Part shown: positions 8,940 to 20,921 of the stretch, in pieces
Position numbering within the stretch: the stretch's first letter is position 1
How the letters are laid out: every line of letters begins with the position of its first letter
Assembly (NCBI RefSeq): GCF_012184425.1
Contig: NZ_VTOW01000005.1
Location: forward strand, 267,921 to 331,920
Reading direction: 5' to 3'
DNA: 64,000 bases
Origin: Candidatus Manganitrophus noduliformans
GTDB lineage: Bacteria; Nitrospirota; Nitrospiria; SBBL01; Manganitrophaceae
Notes under the pieces: model-generated
What the model was told of the DNA's origin: nothing
Database searches by the model: none
What the model saw: only the letters and a program-made list of their open reading frames with translations
Position numbers and translations under genes: made by a program

Positions 8940-9155
8940 TTAACCGATTGCTTTTTGCGGCTCGCGGCGCATCTTTCCCGATCGGTAAACCGTCGGCGTC
9001 GACATCAACGCGCGATAGAGGGGACACCAGCGATGCAAGCGGGTCGTACAATATTGGTCCAGCTCGAGAGAGCTCGGTTCGAAGACCCACTCCCGCGCGC
9101 GGCACTCCGCTTCCCCTTCCGTGCTTTCGGCTTTTCCGAGACAAGGACAATGCAT
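8940..9155 (-). CDS. Small cysteine-rich protein
   Basis: This 71-residue protein begins MHCPCLGKAEST and carries C.....W...P...LELDQYC....HRWCPLYRAL, that is, five cysteines in paired positions suggesting a metal site or redox pair. Two ATGs are available; the one at 9155 sits 7 bases after AAAGGAG, whereas the ATG at 9161 would overlap that site, so 9155 is chosen. It follows the zinc-ribbon gene region but is separated from it by about 190 bases. No recognised family. Annotators using the longest frame would add 24 spurious residues. Confidence 0.55.
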   Translation of the reverse strand: MHCPCLGKAESTEGEAECRAREWVFEPSSLELDQYCTTRLHRWCPLYRALMSTPTVYRSGKMRREPQKAIG

Positions 9156-9357
9156 CGTCATTCTCCTTTGTTTTGATCTTCCTCTCCGTATTTTGGGATC
9201 GATTATCCCTGTATATCTGAATCGCATCCTACCCTCTGCTTGTTCATGATGAGTTATATTTCTGTTAAAAGGGTGTTAATTCCACCGTCGGATAGACGGG
9301 GATCTCGATCAAGAAAGATTCGGGGAGCTTTAATCCAGCATTCATCCGCTTTAACCG

Positions 9358-9388
9358 CTCCGCCCAAGAAAGCGGAGACCTGGTATAC
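9358..9388 (+). promoter_or_regulatory. Possible promoter of the CBS gene with inverted repeat
   Basis: TATACT (9383-9388) is a good -10 box. A CTCCGC-N8-GCGGAG inverted repeat (9358-9377) lies over the -35 region, which lacks a clear TTGACA. This suggests a regulated promoter for the CBS-domain gene at 9456. Confidence 0.4.
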
Positions 9389-9455
9389 TATATCGAAATA
9401 TCAGCATGGATGGATCTTTCAAAGCGGCAGTGCCGCATTTAAACGGAGAAGAAAA

Positions 9456-9839
9456 ATGATTCCGAGAGTGCCCGTCGAAAGAGTCATGTGCGAGAAGCTC
9501 CTCACCCTCGATCAGACGGAATCGGCCCTGCGGGCCGCCGGGGTGATGACGGAGCACGGGATCGGCTCCGTCCTGGTCTCTCGTGACGGAGAGATCATCG
9601 GCATCGTCACAGAAAGCGATCTGGTACGAAAGGTCCTTGGACAAGGGATCGATCCGAAAGGGGTCAAACTCGAAACGATTATGAGCTATCCGCCGATTAC
9701 GATCGATGTAAAGGGGATGCTGGAGCAGGCGTACAAATTGATGGGGGAGAATCAGATCCGCCATTTTGTGGTCACGCGGGAGGGAGCGCCCTGCGGCATC
9801 GTTTCCGCCCGCAGCTTCATGGAGTCGATCTATCCGTGA
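9456..9839 (+). CDS. Two-CBS-domain regulatory protein
   Basis: This 127-residue protein consists of a single Bateman module. CBS1 is about residues 8-60 (VMCEKLLTLDQTESALRAAGVMTEHGIGSVLVS, GIVTESDLVRKV) and CBS2 about 72-125 (MSYPPITIDVKGMLEQAYKLMGENQIRHFVV, GIVSARSFME). Such modules bind adenosine nucleotides and act as energy sensors. The ATG at 9456 is preceded by CGGAGAAGAAAA. The frame is open 216 bases further upstream but has no better start there. A second CBS protein lies at 53631-54056. Confidence 0.85.
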   Translation: MIPRVPVERVMCEKLLTLDQTESALRAAGVMTEHGIGSVLVSRDGEIIGIVTESDLVRKVLGQGIDPKGVKLETIMSYPPITIDVKGMLEQAYKLMGENQIRHFVVTREGAPCGIVSARSFMESIYP

Positions 9840-9928
9840 CGGCATTCCATTTATCGTACCGCCGGTATTCCTTGCAGCTTCATTGAAAAATCCCTCCGAC
9901 CTTCGAAAAACCCGCCTTTAAAATGTAA

Positions 9929-9951
9929 AAGGGCTGTCCTGAACAGCCCTT
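9929..9951 (-). terminator. Rho-independent terminator of the MerR-like gene
   Basis: A 9-bp stem AAGGGCTGT/ACAGCCCTT with a 5-base loop is followed on the minus strand by TTTTACATTTT. It lies 32 bases past the stop of the MerR-like gene and between convergent genes. Confidence 0.75.
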
Positions 9952-9983
9952 CGGAAAAACATCGGTTCCGTCCTCCGTCATTT

Positions 9984-10241
9984 TTATCGCTTGCCGCGTC
10001 CGAGATCCTTCATCGTCTTCTCATAGGCGAGCTCGTGATTAAAACCTTCCTTAAGGTACTTCCAAAGGAGCGTAATTTTCTGGAGATCTTCCTGGGTAAA
10101 GAGCCGCAATTCTACGTTGCCGATCGGTTTCAGGCGGGGAGTGATATATCCCATTTCCTCCAGGTAATAAAGCTTGTGGCGCGGAATGCCGACCTTTCGC
10201 AAAATATCCGCTGTCGTGAGTGGAAGCCGCTTCATCTGCAC
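9984..10241 (-). CDS. MerR-type HTH regulator (DNA-binding domain only)
   Basis: This 85-residue protein is almost only a winged HTH of the MerR class. LTTADILRKVGIPRHKLYYLEEMGYITPRLKPIGN corresponds to the HTH (about residues 8-30) and the following wing, then RLFTQEDLQKITLLWKYLKEGFNHELAYE. It lacks the long coiled coil and the C-terminal effector domain, so any sensing must come from elsewhere. It is followed by a terminator. A symmetric site lies about 30 bases upstream of the start. The PDH operon ends about 240 bases away on the same strand. Confidence 0.8.
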   Translation of the reverse strand: MQMKRLPLTTADILRKVGIPRHKLYYLEEMGYITPRLKPIGNVELRLFTQEDLQKITLLWKYLKEGFNHELAYEKTMKDLGRGKR

Positions 10242-10272
10242 CGCTGAAGAAGGTTTCTATCTGATTTCTAAA

Positions 10273-10296
10273 GGTAATGGCAGACTTAAGATTACC
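10273..10296 (-). promoter_or_regulatory. Possible MerR-type operator
   Basis: GGTAAT-N12-ATTACC is a perfect 6+6 inverted repeat upstream of the MerR-like gene. On the minus strand a TTGTTC precedes it and the spacing to ATTACC is 19 bp, the long spacer typical of MerR-controlled promoters. This is suggestive only; the -10 is poor. Confidence 0.35.
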
Positions 10297-10485
10297 AGAA
10301 CAACGGAAGCTGTCAAGAAACGCATTTATCTCAAACGTGGCGGAGATCCTTTCTCCAATCGAATGCGAAAGCCTGTACAACATTTTTTTGTCGTGCCGAT
10401 GGAGCGGATAGAAAATTAAAGGAAAAGTTTATCTCTTTCCGAAGAGACTCAATCGATCGGGATTGGAGCTCTCCCTTCATCGGTC

Positions 10486-11064
10486 TTATGCGGCATCAGT
10501 TTCTCCTCTTGCCTCCGACGGAATCAGAGAGAGTGATTCGATCGCCTTTAAAAAATCCTCTTCCTTGATGGCCGAGAGGTGGCTCCGGAGGCGGACCGTT
10601 CCGGACCGGTCGAAGAGGAGGAGATTGTAGAGGGGGCAGGCCCCTTGTGGGTGGGGGAATCCGAGGATGGTGCCGACCCAGTCGTTGGGATCGAGGAGGA
10701 GGGGAAAGTCGATCTGGTGCGTTTGAAGAATCCGCTCCGGCGTCGTGCGATCTTCTCCCAGTGTTGAGACGGCAAAGATCTCAAGATGATCGTGACGGGT
10801 TTGATAAACCTCTTGAAGCAGGGCGATCCGCTCCTCGCAGGTCGGGCAGAGATTGGTGAGCCAGAGGACCGCCCCTTTTTTGGGGAAGGTCTTAGAGAGG
10901 GTGAACGGCCGGCCGGAGAGATCGCGCAGGGTAAAATCGGGTATCCTCCCTCCAATGACATCCCTTTCTCTGCGCCCCCGAGGGAGACGCCAGCGGGTCT
11001 TGATTACAATCTTCCAGAAGAGTCCCTTCATTTGAGAAAGGATATTCCGCGTGGATCTCCTCAT
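10486..11064 (-). CDS. Thioredoxin-like / redoxin-family protein
   Basis: This 192-residue protein has a peroxiredoxin/TlpA-like fold. GGRIPDFTLRDLSGRPFTLSKTF opens the domain, WLTNLCPTCEERIALLQEVY contains the CPTC active site (about residues 73-76), and FPLLLDPNDWVGTILGFP follows. A third cysteine (GACPLYNLLLFD) lies at the usual cis-Pro region. No lipobox or clear signal peptide is seen, so it is probably cytoplasmic. It is the last gene of the PDH operon; its ATG overlaps the Rieske stop (ATGA). The role may be thiol-disulfide exchange or peroxide reduction. Confidence 0.8.
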   Translation of the reverse strand: MRRSTRNILSQMKGLFWKIVIKTRWRLPRGRRERDVIGGRIPDFTLRDLSGRPFTLSKTFPKKGAVLWLTNLCPTCEERIALLQEVYQTRHDHLEIFAVSTLGEDRTTPERILQTHQIDFPLLLDPNDWVGTILGFPHPQGACPLYNLLLFDRSGTVRLRSHLSAIKEEDFLKAIESLSLIPSEARGETDAA

Positions 11065-11378
11065 GGCTCATGCTCCATTTCGACCCAAATTTCCTCTCCC
11101 CGCACTTCAACCGGATAGGTCCGCACCTCCTCCTCCGGATTGGCGAGGCAGCGCCCGGTGGCGACGTCGAACGTATTCCCATGCCAGGGGCAGAGCAATT
11201 GTCCGTCGATCACCTCTCCCTGTACGAGCGGGGCGGCCCGGTGAGCGCAGAAACGATCGAGGGCATAGAAGCGGCCGTCGATATTCATCAGGAGGATCTG
11301 TCGCCGCCCCACCTTCACCACCTTTCCCTTCCCCTCGGGGAGATCGGCGGTTTTTGCAATCGGTTGATACGCGGTCAT
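11061..11378 (-). CDS. Rieske-type [2Fe-2S] ferredoxin
   Basis: This 105-residue small Rieske protein has cluster ligands C44-x-H46 (FCAHRAAPL) and C63-x2-H66 (CPWHGNTFD). The length and lack of a transmembrane helix match NirD/BphF-type soluble Rieske ferredoxins. It lies between the acyl carrier protein and the redoxin, overlapping both by 4 bases. In this operon it could be an electron carrier for an unidentified oxygenase or reductase; no such partner is encoded next to it. Confidence 0.9.
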   Translation of the reverse strand: MTAYQPIAKTADLPEGKGKVVKVGRRQILLMNIDGRFYALDRFCAHRAAPLVQGEVIDGQLLCPWHGNTFDVATGRCLANPEEEVRTYPVEVRGEEIWVEMEHEP

Positions 11379-11644
11379 GTCGTCTCGTTTTCAATGCGCG
11401 ATGCCAGATATTCGATCGCGCCGTTCAACGTCGTCAGCTGGGGATAATCCGCCTCAGGAATTTCCACTTCGAATGTCTGATGCAGCGCGATCATGATGTT
11501 GAGGAGATCCATCGAATCGATGTCGAGCTGCTCCCGGAAATTGAGATCGGGCTTCAGCTGCGTCAGATCGGCCTCCGGCGCAATTCCGCCGAGCGCTTTG
11601 AGAATGATTTCCTTGATTTCTTCTCTCGTTCGTTTCGCAGTCAT
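11375..11644 (-). CDS. Acyl carrier protein
   Basis: This 89-residue acidic helical protein has the phosphopantetheine site DIDSMDLLN, with S44 as the attachment residue, and [21 protein letters not shown] at the N terminus as in ACP/PCP domains. The frame is open far upstream, inside the E2 gene, but the ATG at 11644 overlaps the E2 stop codon (ATGA) and gives the normal ACP length. It is embedded in the PDH operon after E2. A dedicated carrier for octanoyl/lipoyl synthesis or for the neighbouring acyl ligase is plausible. It is not in a fatty-acid synthesis cluster. Confidence 0.88.
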   Translation of the reverse strand: MTAKRTREEIKEIILKALGGIAPEADLTQLKPDLNFREQLDIDSMDLLNIMIALHQTFEVEIPEADYPQLTTLNGAIEYLASRIENETT

Positions 11645-12858
11645 AACCGTCTCGGCCCCTGTAGCAGGCGATCGACGGCGGCAAGGAAGAGGCCGCCGCG
11701 ATGGCCGTCGGTGACCCGGTGGTCCCCCGCGAGGCTGGCGGTGATCACCGGCCGCGGGATCACTTTTCCCTCGACCACCCAGGGGCGCTCGACGATCTTC
11801 CCGAATCCGACGATCGCGACCTGCGGGGGGTAGATGATCGGATAGATCCCTTCCACCCCTTGCTCGCCGAGACTGGTGATCGTGATCGTCGGATCGGAGA
11901 ACTCGGAGCTTCGGAGCGACCCGGCCCTCGCCCGTTGAACGAGGTCGCGAAACTGCCGCATCAGGGTATCGAGGTCGAGGCGGTCGGCATTGTGAAGGGC
12001 CGGGGCGACGAGCCCGCCTTGTCGCAGAGAGATTGCGACACCGATATGGATCGCCTCGCTTTGAACGACCTTTCCCTCCTTCCAGACGGCGTTCAACTCG
12101 GGGACCTCGCGCAGGGCGACCGCCACCGCCTTGATCAGCAGGACGCCGTAGAGGAGCCGGTCGGGGACCGAGCGCTTTTGGTTCTCTTCGGTCAGCCAAG
12201 TCATCGCCCGGTGCAGGTCGACCGTGGTCTGAAGATAGTAGTGGGGGATTTCCCGCTTGGAGCGGGCCATCGCCGCCGCGATCGCTTGGCGCATCCGGGC
12301 GGTCCGATCAAGAGGCGGCAGGCCGAACGTCCGATCGAGAGGCGGCAAGCCGAACGTCCCATCGACGGGGGCTTTCTCCACGGCCGGTTTGCCGGCCGCC
12401 GCTTGTTCAACGTCTTCCCGGGTAATCGCGCCGCCGGGTCCGGTCCCTTTCACCTTCGTCAGATCAACACCGAGCGACTCGGCCCGCTTTCGCGCGAGAG
12501 GGGAGATCCGAATCCGGCCCGTTTCGGACAATCGGATCGTCGGCGGTATCACGGGGGAGATGATCTTGGGTCGGGGAGGGACCGGTCGGGGGATCTCCGT
12601 CGAGATCGGCGCCGCAGGCGCACCCGCTTCTCGAATGATCGCCAGCGGTGTGCCGACCGGGACCTCGGTTCCGGTATCGACCAAAATCTTTTCGAGGACG
12701 CCGTCGGTGAAATTCTCAACTTCGATCACCCCTTTGTCGGTCTCCACCTCGGCGAGGATCTCCCCCTTCTCCACTGGATCGCCCGGTTTCTTCTTCCACT
12801 CCACCAGCGTGGCGGAGAGCATGTCGGCGCCGAGGATCGGCATCAGAAATTCAGCCAT
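11641..12858 (-). CDS. Dihydrolipoamide acyltransferase (E2) of a 2-oxoacid dehydrogenase
   Basis: This 405-residue protein has one lipoyl domain (residues 1-78, lipoyl-lysine K42 in [10 protein letters not shown]), a Pro/Ile-rich linker and a peripheral subunit-binding domain (about 116-155: [20 protein letters not shown]). A second linker contains a tandem 9-residue repeat (TFGLPPLDR twice). The catalytic domain (about 185-400) carries [12 protein letters not shown], the active-site His and Asp region. It overlaps E1beta by 8 bases. No E3 (dihydrolipoamide dehydrogenase) gene is present, so E3 must be encoded elsewhere. Pyruvate is the likeliest substrate, acetoin or a branched-chain oxoacid less so. 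Confidence 0.9.
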   Translation of the reverse strand: MAEFLMPILGADMLSATLVEWKKKPGDPVEKGEILAEVETDKGVIEVENFTDGVLEKILVDTGTEVPVGTPLAIIREAGAPAAPISTEIPRPVPPRPKIISPVIPPTIRLSETGRIRISPLARKRAESLGVDLTKVKGTGPGGAITREDVEQAAAGKPAVEKAPVDGTFGLPPLDRTFGLPPLDRTARMRQAIAAAMARSKREIPHYYLQTTVDLHRAMTWLTEENQKRSVPDRLLYGVLLIKAVAVALREVPELNAVWKEGKVVQSEAIHIGVAISLRQGGLVAPALHNADRLDLDTLMRQFRDLVQRARAGSLRSSEFSDPTITITSLGEQGVEGIYPIIYPPQVAIVGFGKIVERPWVVEGKVIPRPVITASLAGDHRVTDGHRGGLFLAAVDRLLQGPRRL

Positions 12859-13837
12859 GGCGTTGAACCATCTCCTGAGCGGTTTTTACGATCGTATTGA
12901 CCTGCGGCAGCGCCGCCTCTTCCAGATGTTTCGCATAGGGAATCGGGACCTCCGCGCTGCAGACGCGTGCCACCGGACGGTCGAGATCGTAGAAGGCCCC
13001 CTCCATGATCTGGGCGCTGATCTCGGCGGCGAAGCTTCCGGTCCGCCACATTTCATCCACGATGACGGCCCGGTGGGTTTTTGCCACCGAGGCGAAGATC
13101 GTCTCTGTATCGAGGGGGCGCAGCACGCGCAGGTCGAGGACCTCCGCGTCGATCCCGATCGAGGCGAGCCGGCCGGCCGCTTCGATGCACTTCCAAAGTG
13201 AGCCGCCGTAGGTGATGAGGGAGAGGTCGCTTCCCCGCCTTCGGACGGCGGCCTTCTCCAGATCGACCGGGTCGATCGTCTCGTCGAGCTCCCCCTCCAT
13301 CGGATAAAGGAAGGCGTGCTCGAAAATGATCACCGGGTCGGGCTCGCGAAACGCGGCGGAGAGAAGCATCCCTTTGGCATCGGTCACCGTCGCGGGGGCG
13401 AGGACACGGATGCCGGGGACGTGCGCGTACCATCCCTCCAGACTGTGCGAGTGCTGCGCCGCCACTTGACGCCCCGCCCCGGTCGCCATCCGGATGACGA
13501 GGGGAACGCTGAACTGTCCCCCCGACATGTGGCGCAGCGTCGCCGCGTTGTTCACGATCTGATCGAGCGCCAGGAGGTTGAAGTTGACCGTCATTACCTC
13601 GACAATCGGCCGCATTCCGCCGAGGGCGGCGCCGATTCCCGCGCCGACGAAGGTCCCCTCCGAGAGGGGGGTGTCGCGGACCCGCTCCGGGCCGAACTCT
13701 TCCAACAATCCCTTGCTGCACGCGTAGGCGCCGCCGTATCGGCCGACATCTTCTCCCATCAGGAAGACCCGCCGATCTTTCTGCATCGCTTCCCGGAGGC
13801 CCTCACGGACCGCTTCACGATAGGTTATTTTTTTCAT
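12851..13837 (-). CDS. 2-oxoacid (pyruvate) dehydrogenase E1 beta subunit
   Basis: This 328-residue transketolase-like subunit starts [19 protein letters not shown] with [17 protein letters not shown], the usual E1beta opening. It contains [26 protein letters not shown] and the C-terminal domain [14 protein letters not shown]. It forms the E1 heterotetramer with the E1alpha subunit encoded two bases upstream. The match to PDH/acetoin dehydrogenase beta subunits is full length. Confidence 0.93.
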   Translation of the reverse strand: MKKITYREAVREGLREAMQKDRRVFLMGEDVGRYGGAYACSKGLLEEFGPERVRDTPLSEGTFVGAGIGAALGGMRPIVEVMTVNFNLLALDQIVNNAATLRHMSGGQFSVPLVIRMATGAGRQVAAQHSHSLEGWYAHVPGIRVLAPATVTDAKGMLLSAAFREPDPVIIFEHAFLYPMEGELDETIDPVDLEKAAVRRRGSDLSLITYGGSLWKCIEAAGRLASIGIDAEVLDLRVLRPLDTETIFASVAKTHRAVIVDEMWRTGSFAAEISAQIMEGAFYDLDRPVARVCSAEVPIPYAKHLEEAALPQVNTIVKTAQEMVQRHG

Positions 13838-13839
13838 CT

Positions 13840-14805
13840 TTACCTCGGTGAGGTGACATCCTTCGTCAAATCTTCAACCGGCTCCCATGGACCGGCTTCG
13901 GCAAAGGCGACCGCCTCGGCCACTTCAGTGTCTACGACGGTTTCCATCTTCGCAAGATCCCCCTCGGCGAGCAGCCCCTCTTTTTGGAGACGCGCGGTGA
14001 ATGTGACGATCGGGTCTTTTTGTTTCCAAGCCTCGACCTCTCCCTTGTCGCGATAGAGCTCCGGGTCGTACATCGAGTGGGCGCGGAACCGGTAGGTCCG
14101 CGCCTCCAGAAGAAAGGGCCCCCCTCCGACACGGATAAACTCCACCGCGCGCCGCGTCGCCTCTTTGACCGCGAGCAGGTCCATTCCATCGACCGCGGTA
14201 TTGGCAATGCCGTACCCTTCCGCTTTCCGGGCGATGTCGGTCTGGGACTGATGCCGATGGAGCGCCGTCCCCATTGCATAAAGATTGTTCTCGCATATAA
14301 AAAGGACCGGCAATCTCCAAAGGGCGGCGAGGTTGAGCGATTCGTGAAACTCCCCCTCGGCGACCGCTCCGTCGCCAAAGAAACAGGCAGTGATTGCGGA
14401 TCGTTTCCGCATTTGATCGGCGAGCGCGAGGCCGACGGCGACCGGGAGTCCCTCGCCGACAATGGCATAGCCGCCGTAGAACCGCCGGCCGGCGTCGTAG
14501 AAATGCATCGAGCCGCCCCGCCCCCGGCTACAGCCGTTTGCTTTCCCGTAGAGTTCCGCCATCAGCGGCCCCATCGTCATCCCGCGCGCCAGGGCATGGC
14601 CATGCTCCCGGTAGGTCGCGACGACGGCGTCTTCCGCCGTCAGCGCCTGCATGGCGCCGACGGCGACCGCCTCTTCGCCGATGTAGAGGTGGAGGAAGCC
14701 GCGGATCTTCCCCTTTGTATAAAGCTCGGCCGATTTTTCTTCGAACCGGCGAATCCGAAGCATCTGGTGCAACAGCGCCACCGCATGGTCTCGACCGCTA
14801 TTCAT
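13840..14805 (-). CDS. 2-oxoacid (pyruvate) dehydrogenase E1 alpha subunit
   Basis: This 321-residue subunit binds thiamine diphosphate. The GDG...NN motif is seen as [33 protein letters not shown], and a phosphorylation-loop-like stretch [17 protein letters not shown] lies near residues 255-275. [16 protein letters not shown] and GGSMHFYD are typical of the PDH/acetoin E1alpha family. The ATG overlaps the stop of the AMP-ligase gene by 4 bases. Confidence 0.93.
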   Translation of the reverse strand: MNSGRDHAVALLHQMLRIRRFEEKSAELYTKGKIRGFLHLYIGEEAVAVGAMQALTAEDAVVATYREHGHALARGMTMGPLMAELYGKANGCSRGRGGSMHFYDAGRRFYGGYAIVGEGLPVAVGLALADQMRKRSAITACFFGDGAVAEGEFHESLNLAALWRLPVLFICENNLYAMGTALHRHQSQTDIARKAEGYGIANTAVDGMDLLAVKEATRRAVEFIRVGGGPFLLEARTYRFRAHSMYDPELYRDKGEVEAWKQKDPIVTFTARLQKEGLLAEGDLAKMETVVDTEVAEAVAFAEAGPWEPVEDLTKDVTSPR

Positions 14806-16574
14806 GACTCCATTCCCTCCAATGTCGATGTATCCCCGATCGGGAGACCCAGCTCCTGTGCCTTCAGTAAGCGCCGCATGATTTTCCCGCTGCGGGTTCT
14901 TGGGAGCGACGGACGGAAGTCGATCTCCTTCGGCGCCACCGCCGCCCCGAGGCGGGTCCGGGCGAAGGCGAGCAGATCGCGCCGGAGCGCCTCGGACGGC
15001 TCATGTCCGGATTTCAACGAGACAAACGCCTTCACCACCTCCATCGCGACCGGATCGGGTTTTCCGATCACGCCGGCTTCGGCGACCGCCGGATGCTCCA
15101 TCAGAACGCTCTCCACCTCAAACGGCCCGATCAGATGTCCCGAGGTCTTGATGACATCGTCGGCCCGGCCGACGAACCAGAAGGTGCCGTTTTTCTCCCG
15201 CTTCGCCAAATCGCCGGTGAGGTACCATCCGCCTGCGAAACATTTTCGATACCGCTCCGGCTCGTTCCAGTAGCCTCGAAACATCGACGGCCATCCGGGC
15301 CGAAGCGCCAGCTCCCCCTGCACCCCCGGCGCTTCGATGACTGCGATCTCTCCCGTTTCGGTTTTTCCGACGATCGCCGCCTCGATTCCCGGAAGGGGAC
15401 GCCCCATCGCGCCGGGATGGATCTCCAGTGCGGCGAAGTTCGCGATCATGATCCCGCCGGTTTCGGTCTGCCACCAGTTGTCATGGAAGGGGAGGCCGAA
15501 AGCCCGCTCTCCCCAGACGACCGCCTCGGGATTGAGCGGCTCGCCGACGCTGGCGAGAAAGCGCAGCGCGCTGAAGTCATATTTGCTGAGCGGTTCCAAA
15601 CCGATCTTCATCATCATCCGGATCGCCGTCGGCGCGGTGTACCAAACCGTCACCTTTTGGTCTTGTAGAATCCCGTACCATCGCTCGGCGTCGAACTCCG
15701 CCTCGTCGATAATGCTCGTCACCCCGTTCGTCAGCGGCGCGATGATTCCGTAGGAGGTTCCGGTCACCCAGCCGGGATCGGCGGTGCACCAGAAGATGTC
15801 GTCGGGATGAAGATCGAGCGCCAGCTTCCCGGTGATGTGATGGGCGACGACCGCCTCGTGGACATGGACGGCCCCCTTCGGCGTTCCGGTCGTTCCGCTG
15901 GTGAAGTGAAGCAAGGCGGGATCTTCCGGTTCGGTCGGGCCGATGGTGAAGTCCTCACCCGCCTCCTGCATCAACTGATGAAAATCGTGGGTGTCGTGAA
16001 CGTCGGTCGGTTTTCCCTCCTCTCCGACGAGGAGAACCTGTTCGAGTTTGGGGAGCAAGGGGCGAAGACCGGCCACTTTTTTCCGATAGAGCGCTTCGGT
16101 GGTGACGAGAAGCTTTGCCTCGCCGATCGCCATCCGCGCCCGGATCGGCTCGGGGCCGAATGCCGAAAAGAGGGGACAAAAGACAGAGCGATTTTTAAAA
16201 ATTCCGAGCGCGGCGACGTAGAGCTCCGGAATCCGGCCGGCCAGAAGATAGACCCGGTCGCCCGGACCGATGCCGAGCCGCTTGAGGACATTTGCGAACC
16301 GATTGGAAAGGTTTTTAAGGTCGGCGTAGGTGAACTCGCGAACCTCTCCCTTCTTTCCGAGCCAACGAAGGGCGGTCTGATTCCGTCTCGGTCCATCGGC
16401 ATGACGATCGACCGCCTCGTGGGCGATGTTCAGTCCCTTCCCCTCGGGCAGGCCGTCCAACTCGCGCCGGGCCGCCTCCCAGGTGAAAGCGGACTTCGCC
16501 GTTTCATAGTCGATGAGATTCGGGGGCGAGCCCGGCCGAGGTCTCTTCAGAATCGGTTCGAGTCTTCCCTCCAT
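14802..16574 (-). CDS. Acetyl-CoA synthetase-like AMP-forming acyl-CoA ligase
   Basis: This 590-residue member of the ANL superfamily has the P-loop-like [16 protein letters not shown] at about residues 220-235, the adenine motif [10 protein letters not shown], the hinge motif [30 protein letters not shown] and the C-terminal catalytic lysine region [13 protein letters not shown]. The match to AcsA-like ligases is good over the full length. It is shorter than typical 650-residue Acs, so propionate or another short acid is possible. It is the first gene of the PDH operon. Together the operon can form acetyl-CoA from either acetate or pyruvate. Confidence 0.88.
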   Translation of the reverse strand: MEGRLEPILKRPRPGSPPNLIDYETAKSAFTWEAARRELDGLPEGKGLNIAHEAVDRHADGPRRNQTALRWLGKKGEVREFTYADLKNLSNRFANVLKRLGIGPGDRVYLLAGRIPELYVAALGIFKNRSVFCPLFSAFGPEPIRARMAIGEAKLLVTTEALYRKKVAGLRPLLPKLEQVLLVGEEGKPTDVHDTHDFHQLMQEAGEDFTIGPTEPEDPALLHFTSGTTGTPKGAVHVHEAVVAHHITGKLALDLHPDDIFWCTADPGWVTGTSYGIIAPLTNGVTSIIDEAEFDAERWYGILQDQKVTVWYTAPTAIRMMMKIGLEPLSKYDFSALRFLASVGEPLNPEAVVWGERAFGLPFHDNWWQTETGGIMIANFAALEIHPGAMGRPLPGIEAAIVGKTETGEIAVIEAPGVQGELALRPGWPSMFRGYWNEPERYRKCFAGGWYLTGDLAKREKNGTFWFVGRADDVIKTSGHLIGPFEVESVLMEHPAVAEAGVIGKPDPVAMEVVKAFVSLKSGHEPSEALRRDLLAFARTRLGAAVAPKEIDFRPSLPRTRSGKIMRRLLKAQELGLPIGDTSTLEGMES

Positions 16575-16636
16575 CGGTCTCTTCCTTCTCAGTGAATTGT
16601 TCCGATCGGCGCCGGCGGCTTTGTGAACTTGATTTT

Positions 16637-16685
16637 ATTTTGAGCCGATTTAACCGGAGAGACAACCCCACGAAAGAGGGGTTTT
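16637..16685 (-). promoter_or_regulatory. Palindrome-type promoter of the ligase/PDH operon
   Basis: On the minus strand AACCCC-N8-GGGGTT runs into TTGTCT (-35, 16660-16665), then exactly 17 bp, then CAAAAT (-10, 16637-16642). Transcription would start about 56 bases before the ligase ATG. Architecture and spacing match eight other promoters in the window. Confidence 0.7.
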
Positions 16686-16735
16686 TTAGAAACGTGCGGC
16701 CATCGCTTGGAGTATTCCCCACTAGTAACAAATGA

Positions 16736-16764
16736 TTGACAAGCCGTTTTGCCTATAGGAAAAT
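16736..16764 (+). promoter_or_regulatory. Sigma-70-like promoter in the gap before the PAS kinase
   Basis: TTGACA (16736-16741), 17 bp, GAAAAT (16759-16764). This would leave a long leader of about 165 bases to the kinase start at 16936. The rest of the 361-base gap (16575-16935) shows the divergent PDH promoter and no gene. Confidence 0.45.
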
Positions 16765-16935
16765 ACAAACACACGAGGGCGATCCACACACCAAGATGAG
16801 ACCGTTTCTATCCATTTCCACCCCCAGCCCATACCCTCTTTTCTGCAGAAATCAATCTGTCTATCAGGCATATTTTTTAAAAGTACAAGCAAGCTTCAGG
16901 AGATGCCCCGAAAACAAAAGAGAGAGTGAACAGCG

Positions 16936-18228
16936 ATGAGATCCTATGATGCGATGACCAAATCGGAACTGATCAAGGCCATCCGATCGCTCGAAAAAAA
17001 GCAGGGAAAGACGGCGGAGCAGCAGAAGAAAGCAACGCGGCGCAAGGGGACGGAGGAGGCGTTCGAAGTCCGCGTGCAAGAGCGGACCGCGGAGCTTGAG
17101 ACGATCAACCAAGCGCTGCGAAAAGAGATGACGGCGCGCCAGCGGGCGGAGGAGCAGTTTCGCGAGATGATCGAGTCGGCTCCCGATGCGATTGTGATCG
17201 TCAACGATCAAGGGCGGATTCTGCGTGTGAATAGTGAAATGGTAAAAATGTTCGGATATCGACGCGAGGAAATACTTCAACAGCCGGTTGAGGTATTGCT
17301 TCCGGAGCGCTTTCGAAGGGGGCATATCGGCCATCGGGAGGCCTATGTCATGCATCCGCAAACCCGGCCGATGGGGGTGGGGCCCGATCTCTTCGGTTTG
17401 CGCAAGGGTGGGAGCGAATTTCCGGTTGAGATCCGCTTGAGCCCGATGAAAACCGACGAAGGCATTCTGGTCATCAGCGTGATTCGGGACATCACCGAGC
17501 GTAGAGCGGTGGAAGATTCCCTTCGTCTTCAGAAAAAGCTTCTGGAAGAAAAGGTCCGGGAGATGGATGATTTTGTCCATGTCGTCTCTCATGATCTGAA
17601 GGAGCCGCTTCGCGGGATCGACGCCTACGCCGGGTTCATCCTCGAAGATTATGCGGACCGTCTGGATGACGAGGGAAAGCGCTATTTAAATGCGCTTCGG
17701 GCTTCCGCATTGCGGATGAATTACCTCATCCGCGACCTGCTCACCCTCGCCTCCATTTCCCGGAAGGGCTCCACCCGTGCGAGTGTTGACCTTAAGAAAG
17801 TCGTCGCCGATGTGCAGCATGATCTGGACTTTGCGATCCAACAGAAGGGAGCCGAAATCCGGGTCGGTTCAAACTTACCGACCGTCTACTGCGATCCGAC
17901 GCAGATCCGCGAGGTGTTCAAGAACCTCCTGTCGAACGCCATCAAGTTCAATGACAAGACTCCCAGTGTGGAAATCTCCTCCCGAGAGGAGGGAGACTTT
18001 CATCACCTCTCGATCAAAGACAACGGGATCGGAATTGAGTCCCGCTACACGGAGCAGATCTTCGGTCTCTTTGAGCGGCTCCACAATCAGGAAGACTTTG
18101 AGGGGACCGGCGCGGGATTGGCGATTTGCAAAAAGATGGTCGAGGGCAACGGCGGGACGATCTGGGTGGAGTCGCAGCCGGGAGAGGGGAGCACCTTCTT
18201 TTTTACTCTTCCGAAGAGAGAGGGGTAG
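16936..18228 (+). CDS. PAS-domain histidine kinase (phytochrome-like transmitter)
   Basis: This 430-residue soluble kinase has an N-terminal coiled coil (about residues 8-75, rich in K, E and Q), a PAS domain (75-190: MIESAPDAIVIVNDQGRILRVN, ending VIRDITERR) and HisKA with H219 in HVVSHDLKEPLRGI. The HATPase_c domain has NLLSNAIKFN, DNGIGIE and GTGAGLAICKK. The HDLKEPLR box and GLFERLHNQEDFEGTGAGLA are the form found in bacteriophytochrome-type kinases, but there is no GAF/PHY domain. It stands alone with no adjacent regulator; its output partner is not in view. Confidence 0.9.
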   Translation: MRSYDAMTKSELIKAIRSLEKKQGKTAEQQKKATRRKGTEEAFEVRVQERTAELETINQALRKEMTARQRAEEQFREMIESAPDAIVIVNDQGRILRVNSEMVKMFGYRREEILQQPVEVLLPERFRRGHIGHREAYVMHPQTRPMGVGPDLFGLRKGGSEFPVEIRLSPMKTDEGILVISVIRDITERRAVEDSLRLQKKLLEEKVREMDDFVHVVSHDLKEPLRGIDAYAGFILEDYADRLDDEGKRYLNALRASALRMNYLIRDLLTLASISRKGSTRASVDLKKVVADVQHDLDFAIQQKGAEIRVGSNLPTVYCDPTQIREVFKNLLSNAIKFNDKTPSVEISSREEGDFHHLSIKDNGIGIESRYTEQIFGLFERLHNQEDFEGTGAGLAICKKMVEGNGGTIWVESQPGEGSTFFFTLPKREG

Positions 18229-18279
18229 CACTCAGCCGGCCGTTTTGGGTCTAAATGGAAAATCAGAACCTTACTTTTC

Positions 18280-18312
18280 AGACATTGTAGGATCAATTCT
18301 TCCTTCCTGAAA
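18280..18312 (+). repeat. Dispersed repeat upstream of katG (copy A)
   Basis: AGACATT...TTCCTGAAA with an 18-base gap, preceded by CTTTTC. Similar units are found at 20922-20955 and 21424-21455, so copies lie on both sides of katG. Confidence 0.5.
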
Positions 18313-20862
<2,550 letters not shown>

Positions 20863-20921
20863 TCATTGCATCAATGTCTTCGAGGTCTTCTAACGGGGTG
20901 GCGAAAAAACAGCTACCTTTC

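Noticed and set aside
11645..12199. A long minus-strand open frame extending the acyl carrier protein upstream
   Set aside because: It runs inside the E2 gene in another frame, is Arg/Pro-rich without any domain, and the ATG at 11644 gives the normal ACP length.
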